Assembly: GCA_024644235.1 (NCBI GenBank)
Contig: JAHELJ010000011.1
Coordinates: 52,377 to 116,376, forward strand
DNA from: Lewinellaceae bacterium
GTDB taxonomy: Bacteria > Bacteroidota > Bacteroidia > Chitinophagales > Saprospiraceae
DNA length: 64,000 nt
Direction: 5' to 3'
Shown: positions 35,242-44,600 of the stretch, piece by piece
Layout of the letters: each line of letters starts with the position of its first letter
Position numbering within the stretch: the stretch's first letter is position 1
Made by a program: the position numbers and the translations under genes
Notes under the pieces: generated by a model
Seen by the model: the letters and a program-made list of their open reading frames with translations, nothing else
Databases searched by the model: none
What the model was told of the DNA's origin: nothing

Positions 35242-36612
35242 ATGATAGATAAGAAAGTGTATCAGAACATCCTTGAGACGATCGGTCAGACCCCTTTAGT
35301 CCGATTAAATGCTATCGTGTCAGAGATTCCTTGCCCCGTATATGGAAAGATAGAAACGTTTAATCCGGGTCATTCCATCAAAGATCGGATGGCAATAAAA
35401 ATGCTGGACGTGGCGGAGGCAGAGGGTAAAATCAAACCTGGAGGGACCATAATAGAATGCACCTCTGGCAATACGGGAATGGGATTGGCCATCGCAGCTG
35501 CAGTAAGAGGTTACAAATGCATCTTCACCACCAACGATAAGCAGAGCAAAGAGAAAATTGATATTCTCAAAGCCCTAGGTTCAGAAGTGGTTGTGTGTCC
35601 CACTAATGTCGGACCTGACGATCCTAGATCTTATTATTCCGTGGCGGAACAACTGAGCAAAGAAATCCCTAATTCATTCTGGTTTAATCAATACGACAAT
35701 TTAGCTAATACACAGGCTCACTACGAATCAACCGGTCCCGAGATCTGGGAACAAACTGAGGGAAAAATAACCCACCTGGTTGTAGGTGTAGGAACCGGTG
35801 GTACAATCTCGGGAACGGGTCGCTATCTGAAAGAAAGGAATCCTGATATTAAGATCTGGGGGATCGACACATATGGGTCTGTTTTCAAAAAATACCATGA
35901 GACGGGAGTCTTCGATAGCAAGGAGATTTATCCTTATATCACCGAAGGCATCGGCGAAGATATTCTCCCGAAAAATGTCGATTTCGATATTATCGACCGG
36001 TTTGAAAAAGTCTCTGATAAAGATGGCGCCCTGGCAGCCAGACTCCTGGCAAGAACGGAAGGTATCTTGCTTGGCTACTCGGCTGGTTCTGCAGTAGCTG
36101 GACTCTTACAGCTTAAAGACGAGCTCGAGGAGGATGACCTTGTTGTGCTGATTTTTCATGATCATGGTAGTCGATATGTGGGCAAGATTTACAATGATGA
36201 TTGGATGAGAGAGCGCGGTTTTCTTCATATAGAATTGAGAGTTCAGGATCTCATCTTGACGAAAAAGGATAAATCTTTTATAGCGGTAGGTCCAAATGAC
36301 AAGATAGACCAGGTCATAAGCCTGATGAAGGAAAAAGATATTTCCCAAATGCCGGTTATGGAAAATGATGAGATGATCGGTTCTATCAATGAATCACAAA
36401 TCATTCACTTTCTGCTAGACCGGTCGTCAAACGAAGCTCACAATACTATGGTGCGCGAGGTCATGGGACCTTCCTTTCCTTTGGTAGACTCCGACATGCC
36501 ATGCAGCAAGTTGAGCTCGCTTATCAGTCGTCAGAATCCTGCAGTGGTATCAAAAGATAAAGCGGGAAGATTTCAAATCATTACACAATATGACATCATA
36601 CAAAATCTATGA
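35242..36612 (+). CDS. Cystathionine beta-synthase (PLP domain plus CBS pair)
   Basis: 456 aa. Fold-type II PLP enzyme with the Schiff-base Lys47 in NPGHSIKDRM, the substrate loop TSGNTGMGLA, and the phosphate-binding glycine loop VGTGGTISGTGRY. Residues about 340-456 are two CBS motifs (DKIDQVISLMKEKDISQMPVM and a second copy) for regulation by adenosyl ligands. Catalyses serine plus homocysteine to cystathionine, or cysteine synthesis from O-acetylserine in related enzymes; the CBS tail and ALLARTEGILLGYSAGSAV favour the former. The stop TGA overlaps the next ATG (36609-36612), so the porP-like gene is translationally coupled. With the enzyme at 7.1 kb it could form a reverse trans-sulfuration route (inference). 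Confidence 0.85.
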   Translation: MIDKKVYQNILETIGQTPLVRLNAIVSEIPCPVYGKIETFNPGHSIKDRMAIKMLDVAEAEGKIKPGGTIIECTSGNTGMGLAIAAAVRGYKCIFTTNDKQSKEKIDILKALGSEVVVCPTNVGPDDPRSYYSVAEQLSKEIPNSFWFNQYDNLANTQAHYESTGPEIWEQTEGKITHLVVGVGTGGTISGTGRYLKERNPDIKIWGIDTYGSVFKKYHETGVFDSKEIYPYITEGIGEDILPKNVDFDIIDRFEKVSDKDGALAARLLARTEGILLGYSAGSAVAGLLQLKDELEEDDLVVLIFHDHGSRYVGKIYNDDWMRERGFLHIELRVQDLILTKKDKSFIAVGPNDKIDQVISLMKEKDISQMPVMENDEMIGSINESQIIHFLLDRSSNEAHNTMVREVMGPSFPLVDSDMPCSKLSSLISRQNPAVVSKDKAGRFQIITQYDIIQNL

Positions 36613-37718
36613 TGCGACTTGACGTTCTTGATCTAATGAGGATGGACACCAGCAGGTCATTAATTAGGTTGATTGGAAGCTTCTGCTTCGTCCTAATATT
36701 GATATTTGAAGCGAGGTCACAGGATGGGCACTTCTCGCAGTTTTATGCTGCGCCCGTCCAATTAAATCCAGCCCTCACCGGTGGATATGATGGCAAATAC
36801 CGGATTTCGGCCGTCTACCGCGATCAGTGGCGTGGACCTCTGGAAAAGCCAATTACTACGATAGGTGCTGCCCTTGATCTTCGCTTTGAAATGACTTCAT
36901 CTGCCTTCGATGGAGATGCCGCAGCTGTAGGTCTTCAGTTCTCATCAGACCAGGCAGGTCCATTCGATCTCTCTACCAATACCATCGCTCTGTCGGGAGC
37001 TTTCCACAAGTCATTGGATCGCTCTAATAAGCAGGTTTTATCTGCCGGATTACAGCTTATCACAGTGCAGCGAAATGTTCTATATGAAGATCTTTACTTC
37101 CAGGATCAGTTTGACGGCCTCAATTCCTTTAATCAGGCTACCTCCGAAGACCTTCCCGATAATAATTTTACCTATGGTGACATTGCTGTGGGGATTAATT
37201 ATGTCAATAATTATGCTCCTCGTTCAAGCTTTTTTCTAGGTGGTGCTTTTCATCACATCCTTGAACCCGACGTATCTTTTTACTCCCACGATGGGGATGA
37301 GCGACAACAGGCTCTATCATCGAGTGCCCTCTTTAGAAAGTATAGTTTGCATGGAGGCCTGATTATTCCCACCAATGATAACATGAGTTTATCACCGAGA
37401 CTGTTTGCTGCCAAGCAAGGTCCCCATTTTGAACTCTCCATCGGAAACAATTTCATCATTGAACCCAATCAGACCGATGAGACCAAATTTCATCTTGGTG
37501 GATGGGTGAGAATAGTGCAGGATTTTGACGATTCTTTCAGTCCTGATGCCCTTGGTCTAATGGCAGGAATCAGTCTTCAGGAGCTCTTAATAGGGCTGAG
37601 CTACGACTTTAATCTTCGAGATCTGGTAGATTTTCGGACTGGTCAGGGAGCCCTTGAAGTCTCCATCAGTTATTTTGGGAATTATGATTCCGACGAGGGG
37701 ATTTGCCCAAGTTTTTAG
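36609..37718 (+). CDS. PorP/SprF family T9SS-associated outer-membrane protein
   Basis: 369 aa from ATG 36609; ATG 36642 (MDTSRSLIRLIG) gives a cleaner signal peptide with cleavage at RS-QDGHFSQF and is a good alternative. The mature N-terminus QDGHFSQFYAAPVQLNPALTGGYDGKYRISAVYRDQWR is the hallmark of the PorP/SprF family. The rest alternates short hydrophobic beta strands, predicting a 14-strand-type barrel. Such proteins are linked to T9SS and are often encoded next to a giant CHU_C cargo; here there is no cargo neighbour (nearest type-B protein at 52.8 kb). It is coupled to the cystathionine beta-synthase gene by an ATGA overlap. Confidence 0.85.
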   Translation: MMRLDVLDLMRMDTSRSLIRLIGSFCFVLILIFEARSQDGHFSQFYAAPVQLNPALTGGYDGKYRISAVYRDQWRGPLEKPITTIGAALDLRFEMTSSAFDGDAAAVGLQFSSDQAGPFDLSTNTIALSGAFHKSLDRSNKQVLSAGLQLITVQRNVLYEDLYFQDQFDGLNSFNQATSEDLPDNNFTYGDIAVGINYVNNYAPRSSFFLGGAFHHILEPDVSFYSHDGDERQQALSSSALFRKYSLHGGLIIPTNDNMSLSPRLFAAKQGPHFELSIGNNFIIEPNQTDETKFHLGGWVRIVQDFDDSFSPDALGLMAGISLQELLIGLSYDFNLRDLVDFRTGQGALEVSISYFGNYDSDEGICPSF

Positions 37719-37733
37719 AGAGCGATCCATTTA

Positions 37734-38873
37734 TTACTTGCCCAGTTCTCCGTTTGTAAGTTCCACATTTTCGACGATCTCCAATCCATAACCGTCAAGA
37801 GCTACCCGCCGTTTTGGATGCTTGGTCAGCAACCTGATTTTGCGAATACCAAGATCACGTAGGATCTGAGCTCCCACACCAAAATCTCGCTGTTCTGCAG
37901 GTTCATCCTGCTGGCCTTTCTGAATGGCCTTAAGCTTCTGAATGACCGAATTCCCTTTTTCCGAATGGCGCATATAGAGTAATACTCCCCTGCCCTCTTC
38001 GGCGATCCGTCGCATGGCTTCGCTCAACTGGATCCCATAGTCGTCAAACAAAGTCCCCAATATGTCTCCAGTTTCAGTAGAAGAATGTACTCGTACCAAA
38101 ATATGATCATCTTCACTCCATGAGCCCAGGGATATTGCAAGATGAGTGTCGCCATTGGTGAGTTGGGTGTATGCAGTCACCTGAAACGTTCCCCAGCGTG
38201 ACTGCACTGGTACCACTAAATCCTTACTGATGATTCGCTCATTGCGCATCCGGTAAGCCACCAGATCTTTAATGGAGATGATTTTCAGTTGAAATTTGTT
38301 CGATATTTCGATGAGTTGAGGAAGTCTTGCCATCGATCCATCCTCATTAAGAATTTCGACCAATACACCGGCCGGATAAAAACCAGCCAGTTTAGCCAGA
38401 TCAATCGCCGCTTCCGTATGTCCGGTACGCCGAAGCACACCTCCATTTTTAGCCTTAAGTGGAAAGATATGGCCGGGTCGGGCGAAGTCCTCCGGCTTTG
38501 TATCTGGATCAACCAATGCCTTAATACCTGTAGCACGGTCATACGCCGAGATACCGGTGGTGCACCCCTTTCCAATCAGATCAATACTGACGGTAAAGGC
38601 TGTCTCATGTACTGCAGTGCTCTCCTCAACCATCAGATCCAGTTCAAGTTCTCCTGCTCTTTCCTCCGTGATTGGGGCGCAAATCAACCCACGACCATGC
38701 TTAGACATAAAATTGATGATCTCGGGAGTAATACATTCAGCGGCGCACACGAAATCGCCTTCGTTCTCACGGTCTTCATCATCCACCACTATGACAACTC
38801 GGCCTTTGCGGATGTCCTCAATAGCCTCAGTTATACGATTCAATTGAACTTCATCTAATGTGCTCTCAACCAT
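37734..38873 (-). CDS. ribB: RibBA: DHBP synthase with degenerate GTP cyclohydrolase II half
   Basis: 379 aa. The N-terminal half (1-205) is an intact 3,4-dihydroxy-2-butanone 4-phosphate synthase: [46 protein letters not shown]. The C-terminal half follows the GTP cyclohydrolase II fold but the zinc motif is gone: where RibA has Cys-x10-Cys-x-Cys in RVHSEC...RCDCG, this protein reads [20 protein letters not shown] (Thr266, Asp277, Tyr279). The guanine/arginine motif EGRG is kept but the following RGIGL is lost (HSEKGNSV). Seen directly; the inference is that only the RibB step works here and another gene supplies RibA. It starts inside the end of the glycosyltransferase gene (8-base overlap). 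Confidence 0.85.
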   Translation of the reverse strand: MVESTLDEVQLNRITEAIEDIRKGRVVIVVDDEDRENEGDFVCAAECITPEIINFMSKHGRGLICAPITEERAGELELDLMVEESTAVHETAFTVSIDLIGKGCTTGISAYDRATGIKALVDPDTKPEDFARPGHIFPLKAKNGGVLRRTGHTEAAIDLAKLAGFYPAGVLVEILNEDGSMARLPQLIEISNKFQLKIISIKDLVAYRMRNERIISKDLVVPVQSRWGTFQVTAYTQLTNGDTHLAISLGSWSEDDHILVRVHSSTETGDILGTLFDDYGIQLSEAMRRIAEEGRGVLLYMRHSEKGNSVIQKLKAIQKGQQDEPAEQRDFGVGAQILRDLGIRKIRLLTKHPKRRVALDGYGLEIVENVELTNGELGK

Positions 38874-40059
38874 TTTCTAATACAGTTTCTTCTTTCGTAA
38901 TAAGTAGAAGAGGTCTGCAGCATGCATCCCAATTAAAATGCTGTAGTACAAATTTGCGGCTCAGACATCCTACCTTGTTCCTCAACTCAGGGTTATCCAA
39001 AAACTGATTTGCCAGTCTGGCAAACTCAGCGGCAGATTCTGCTACAGGCACCAGTTCGGAGGAAACACCTATGGCATTACCTACCGGAACAGTTGTGATG
39101 CAAGGCACTTCCATGGCCATAGCTTCGAGAATCTTGTTTTGCTGACCACTGCCTGCAAATATGGGTGCCACCACCACTTTACTGCGGACATAAGCAAGAC
39201 GAATGTCCTCCAGGCGACCTGTCACGATAACGTCGGGCCCCGATAATTTTCGCACTCCTCTAGTAGGAGATGCACCTGCTATCAACACCTTCAAATTCTT
39301 TCTAAAGGACCGCAAAATAGGAACGATTTCGTTCACCAGGTACTGAGCAGCTTTAGCGTTAGGGTAATAACTCATGTTACCAACAAAAGCGACATCAACA
39401 TCTTTCTTGGTCTCTGGTTGAGGCCTAAAATATTCGGCATCAACTCCATTACTCAAAATTTGCAATGATTGAACTCCAGCTTTCTCCAGGTGAAGCCGGT
39501 CGCTCTCTGCGATGACATATTTGATAGGAAACTTGCCCCCAACACTTGCCTCGAATGCTCTTAAAAGACGTGCTTGGTATTTCCAGAACCATCCCATCCA
39601 TCCCGATAATTCCGATCTCCTGGCGGCCCTCATGGAAAAGGCATCCATGTAGTCAATGGCCATCGATCGATCTGTTTTCGGCAAATAGGGAGCCATCCGG
39701 ATAAGTTGACAATAAATATAGTCAGGTGCTTCTTGCCCTATGATTCTATGTACTTCCCTGGCTGCTTTCTCCGAGTAGAAATAGGCAATTTGCAAGGGCC
39801 AGCCACGCCAAATTCCCTTGATCGCATTTAAGAGATATCCACTCCGGCTGATCTCGATACAATGAATATTGGTACAAAGTGGGCGTAACGCATCCAGATG
39901 ATCATCTTGTAATCCCCGCTCTGTCAGAGACACCAGCACGATATTGAATGATCGAGACAAAAATTGAATTTGCCGGTATAGCCGCAACTTATCTCCCTTC
40001 TCTAATGGGTAGGGAAAACGAGAAGTGAGGACCAGAAGCTTTTTTGCTGGATGGCTCAT
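38866..40059 (-). CDS. Glycosyltransferase, GT-B fold (GT4-like)
   Basis: 397 aa. N-terminal sugar-acceptor domain with FPYPLEKGDKLRLYRQI and C-terminal donor domain with the strand VDVAFVGNMSYYPNAKAA, then VAPIFAGSGQQNKILEAMAMEVPCITT, the conserved E of GT4 enzymes that contacts the nucleotide-sugar. The opening motif and the NGVDAEYFRP phrase resemble the TIGR03087-type sugar transferases of exopolysaccharide loci. Likely transfers a hexose in LPS, glycoprotein or polysaccharide synthesis; donor and acceptor are unknown. It ends 8 bases inside the ribBA start and follows another glycosyltransferase 62 bases upstream on the same strand. Confidence 0.82.
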   Translation of the reverse strand: MSHPAKKLLVLTSRFPYPLEKGDKLRLYRQIQFLSRSFNIVLVSLTERGLQDDHLDALRPLCTNIHCIEISRSGYLLNAIKGIWRGWPLQIAYFYSEKAAREVHRIIGQEAPDYIYCQLIRMAPYLPKTDRSMAIDYMDAFSMRAARRSELSGWMGWFWKYQARLLRAFEASVGGKFPIKYVIAESDRLHLEKAGVQSLQILSNGVDAEYFRPQPETKKDVDVAFVGNMSYYPNAKAAQYLVNEIVPILRSFRKNLKVLIAGASPTRGVRKLSGPDVIVTGRLEDIRLAYVRSKVVVAPIFAGSGQQNKILEAMAMEVPCITTVPVGNAIGVSSELVPVAESAAEFARLANQFLDNPELRNKVGCLSRKFVLQHFNWDACCRPLLLITKEETVLENG

Positions 40060-40121
40060 TGATTCGCCGACAAAAATATGACTTCAGCAGCTAATGGAGC
40101 AGTAATAATAGATAACGATTG

Positions 40122-41327
40122 CTAGTTTATGGGGATTCCCTGGAAAGTCTCGACAAGTTGCTGTGCGATCTTAAGATGATCAAACTCAGATTCTACTTTC
40201 CGGCGGGCATTACGGCTGAGACTAGGTAAGTGTTTTTTGTGGTGATAACAGAAACGGATTTTTCGGATGAATTCCTCTTCGTTGTTAGCAACCAGGAGGT
40301 GCTTTTTGTCCTTTGCATCGATACCCTCCAACCCCAGCTTCGTGCTGATGACCACCCGACCCAGCGCCATAGCCTCTAAAATCTTGGCCCGCATACCACT
40401 ACCTGAGAGTAAGGGTACGACCGATAGAGGATACTTAAGCAAAAAGGTCTTGGAGTCGGGCACTTCACCATGTACGGTTATGTTCTTGATTTTCAGATTG
40501 TGTATCCAATCAGGACAATTACGCCCGGCAATATGCAAGGTGAGATTGGGGAATATTACATTTAGGTGCGGCCATATTCTGTCCACGAACCAATTGAGTG
40601 CTTCAATATTTGGCATCCAATCCAAAGAGCCTATAAACGAAATCGCCAGTTTTTCTCCGGGCATGACCTGTTGAAATGGAAATTCATCGAGATCGAGTCC
40701 AATCGGCAAGGCCTTTGACGGGCCTTTATATCCCAATTTTCTGAATTTCTTATGATCTACTGCAGAGATAGGCAAGAGGTAGTCAATTTGCTTCAGTTGG
40801 GCAATCTCATATTTCTTGAGTTTTCTGGCTGAGTAGTCAAAATACCAGCTCCTCACGGTATTTTCCTCGTTTTTCGCCATCCGTTGCCAGATCTCGTGTT
40901 CGACGTTATGGGCTCTCAGAAAAATCTTGGCATCACTATAATCACGGATAAGATCGATGTAGGGTGTCAAATAAAGTGATTCCAGCTGGACCAAATCATA
41001 CTTCTCCTTTCTGAGCAATTGCCTAAGCCTTCGCGCAAATGATTCATCCTCAAACCGACTGATATTATATGAATCGGATGAGAACAAATTGAGAAAGGCA
41101 TGCAAAGGCTTGACTTCGTTATTCAGCGATGTATAGTGTACCGCCTTGTAGTGTTCCAACTTGGGTCGTATGCGGTTTACCGCTACCGGATGCTTGGTCG
41201 TATTCATGGCAAGCAATGTAACCTCACAATCAAGTTGATACAATCCTTTTGCAAGGTATGTAACCGCGATTGATTCACCGTCTTTGAGCGGAAAAGGAAA
41301 TTTCTTACACAACTGGAGGATCTTCAT
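40122..41327 (-). CDS. Glycosyltransferase, GT-B fold (GT4-like)
   Basis: 401 aa from ATG 41327 (an in-frame TTG one codon upstream is ignored). Opening KILQLCKKFPFPLKDGESIAV is the same class as its downstream neighbour. The donor domain has FIGSLDWMPNIEALNWF, LHIAGRN, VHGEVPDSK and VVPLLSGSGMRAKILEAMALGRVVISTKLGLEGI, typical of GT4-like retaining glycosyltransferases. Together with the gene at 38866 it forms a small co-oriented glycosyltransferase pair; acceptor unknown. The 273-base upstream gap to the HYR gene (divergent) is AT-rich with no other gene seen; both promoters must lie there. Confidence 0.82.
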   Translation of the reverse strand: MKILQLCKKFPFPLKDGESIAVTYLAKGLYQLDCEVTLLAMNTTKHPVAVNRIRPKLEHYKAVHYTSLNNEVKPLHAFLNLFSSDSYNISRFEDESFARRLRQLLRKEKYDLVQLESLYLTPYIDLIRDYSDAKIFLRAHNVEHEIWQRMAKNEENTVRSWYFDYSARKLKKYEIAQLKQIDYLLPISAVDHKKFRKLGYKGPSKALPIGLDLDEFPFQQVMPGEKLAISFIGSLDWMPNIEALNWFVDRIWPHLNVIFPNLTLHIAGRNCPDWIHNLKIKNITVHGEVPDSKTFLLKYPLSVVPLLSGSGMRAKILEAMALGRVVISTKLGLEGIDAKDKKHLLVANNEEEFIRKIRFCYHHKKHLPSLSRNARRKVESEFDHLKIAQQLVETFQGIPIN

Positions 41328-41600
41328 CAATATGGTCAGGTGATCGGTTACCTCTATAACGTAAATCTACAAAATTGTTGTGCACATCTAATCTCATCCA
41401 AATCCAACTAGGAATCTCGTTCGATTCCACTGGGTCACTTCGTCCTAAATAAAACCAAGATTACATCCAGTGTTATAACATGCTCATTTCTAATCGTTTT
41501 TATATTATTCATAATTATTACATTAGAAATTTATTACATATTTTGTTGGTCACCTAGCTGAACACCTCACGTGTGTTTTTTGTAATCCAATACTTGGACA

Positions 41601-44600
41601 ATGAAATTGTTAGTAAATTCCTCTGCCCTAAAATACATAGTATTAACTCTAATCCTCGTTATCCCAACCTTTTCTGCTTTCAGCCAGATTGATTGCATGT
41701 CGCAAACTGATTCTATAAATCTTTATGCCTGCACCGGAAATGGTTGTACTGCTAATGACATTGACATGATTCGTGCTTTTATTGGCACAGCTGATACCAT
41801 GCCGATCACTTCGCAGTGTGATCCCGGAACCCCAATCATGGCTACTGTTTGGCTTGAGGTTGCCTTTAATTCAGCTTCTTCGAGAGAACCTATTCGATGG
41901 AATGGAATCGTGAACATTGACTCTGTGCCCACGCACTGCTTCGAAGGTTGTATAAACGACGGGTCCACAGCTGGCAATAATGTGGTTACTTTTTCCGCTC
42001 TGGAATTTAATTGGATCTGTGGATCCGAAGTAGAAATAGATTCATTAATCACAGGGTGGAGTGCCAATGGTGCCGAGCCATGTACTGATTGCCCTCCGCA
42101 GAGCGGTAAATGCAATAGAACAGGTGGGATAGTTGTGGAGGCCCCGCTGATTGCTGTCATCGATACATCTTTTGGCTGCACGGGCTCATCGTTTGAAACC
42201 GTTACTTTTACTGATGCGTCGACAGGTGGTACCCCCAACTATGCATATGCTTGGAATTTTGGAGTAAACGCATCACCGGCAACAGCCAATACAGCAGGCC
42301 CACATCAAGTTTCTTATTCCAGCGGGGGATCTAAAACAGTCACGATGATTATCACGGATGCCAACATGGTTAGTGATACCACATCCATCACTATTGACGT
42401 GGAAGCTTGCTGTTCGTTAGTAGTGATGTGTCCACCACCCAACAACGTTACCTGCCTGTCTGACACAACAGATTTCCTTTCAGATTCCATAGCTATTTCC
42501 ACTGGTATTTCCGGAGCTTGCAACACTGCAACAATCACCCTGCTGTCGCGATCGCAAACAGGTTCATGTGGTACCGATCCGGGTTTGATGATACAACGAA
42601 TCTATCAAGTCGATGATGGAGCCACCATGGTCCAATGCACAATTAATAACACGGTTTTAGATGAGGTGGCACCGACTATGTCTTGCCCTTCTCTGGGTCC
42701 TTTCCAGTGTGCCGATGATGTCCCTGATCCCTACGCCAACTATGCTGCATTTCAAAGTGCGGGTGGAACTGCATCGGATGCCTGTGGAATCGATCCATCA
42801 TCTTTTTCTTTTGCCGGTGACGTTGCTACTGGATCATGTCCCAGAACAATCACGAGAACATATACTGTCCAGGACACTTGTGGCAACACAGGAATGTGCG
42901 AGCAAATCATCACCGTGGATGATACGCAAGCTCCAGTGTCTCCTTCTCCTCCTGGCAACACTACAGTACAATGCCCTGCCGATGTGCCAACCGCAGGAAC
43001 ACTTACAGCTACAGACAATTGTGATCCCGATATTACAGTTTCACCTAATGATCAACAAATAGCTGGATCTTGTGCCAACAATTACACTATCACCCGAACC
43101 TGGACCTTTACAGACATCTGTGGGAATTCTTCTTCCGCTTCCCAAATCATCACTGTGGATGACACTACCCCTCCGACCATCACCTGTCCAGGAGCTGTCA
43201 GTGTAGAATGCTCTGCCGACATTCCGCTCCCTGACATCAATGACGTCACTGCGACAGATAATTGCCCGGGTGTGGTAACAGTCACGCATGTTAGCGATGT
43301 GCCCAACGGCCAAAGCTGTCCACTCACGATCATCCGCACATATCGGGCTACCGATGCCTGCGGCAATAGTGCCACCTGCACCCAAACAATCACAGTCGAT
43401 GATCAAACTGCGCCTACACCTCCTTCTCCTCCATCTGATGCCAATGTGCAATGCGCTGAAGATGTGCCAGCTCCTCAAGATTTGACTGCCTCAGATAATT
43501 GTGACCCGGACATCACCGTGAGCCCAACGGATCAGATCAATTCAGGTAGTTGTCCTCATAACTTTATCATCACCCGTACCTGGACTTTTACCGATGCGTG
43601 CAATAACTCAGCCTCTATCTCGCAAACCATTACAGTGAATGACGACACCCCTCCAACCATAACCTGTCCGCAAAATACTACGGTTCAGTGCGAAGCCGAT
43701 ATACCTCCCAATGATTTTGCAGGAGGCAATGTTTCTGATAATTGTGCTGGTTCACCTACTGTGACGCATCTCGGTGATTCACAGGTTGGAATGGTGGTCA
43801 CCAGAACTTATCAAGCCACTGACGCTTGTGGCAATTCGGCAACCTGCATTCAGATTATCACCATCGACAACAATGCACCACCTAACATCACTTGTCCTCC
43901 GGATACCATGGTCGAATGCAGCGATCAGGTGCCTGCAGCTGACCCAGACCTGGTGACGACGTCCTCAGCCTGCGGTGACCCACCGGTTGTTGTGCATTTG
44001 AGTGATGTATCTGATAGTCAATCTTGTCCGGAAACCATCACTCGAACCTACCAGGCGACCGATGTCTTTGGCAACATGACTACATGTACACAGATCATCA
44101 CAGTGCTGGATACAACTCCCCCCGTGCCTGAGAGCCCACCGGTGAACGTTACAGTCCAATGCTCCGATGAGATTCCTGATCCTGTGGATCTAATGGCTAC
44201 GGATAATTGTGACGGTTCGATAACAGTTAGTCCCACTGATCAAACAACCAGTGGCTCATGTCCTAACAGCTTCGTGGTAACCAGGACCTGGACTTTTACC
44301 GATGCATGTGGTAATTCTTCCTCAGTTTCTCAAACCATTACTATCGATGACACTACACCTCCAACAATCAACTGTCCTGACCCAGTGAGTGTCCAATGTT
44401 TTGCTAATGTTCCCGCCCCAGACATTAGTGCAGTCACTGCTTCCGATAACTGCCCGGGACAAATTACCGTTGTACATGTCGGTGATGTGCCGGATGGTCA
44501 GAGCTGTCCAATGACAATCACTCGTATCTATCGAGCAACAGATGCTTGCGGCAATAGTGCTACATGCACTCAAATCATCACCGTCGATGATCAAACACCC

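Noticed and set aside
38289..38858. 189-codon plus-strand open frame over ribBA
   Set aside because: Fully antisense to conserved RibB motifs; no independent evidence.
41723..42238. 171-codon minus-strand open frame in the HYR gene
   Set aside because: Antisense shadow of the cysteine/threonine-rich coding frame; similar shadows recur at each repeat.
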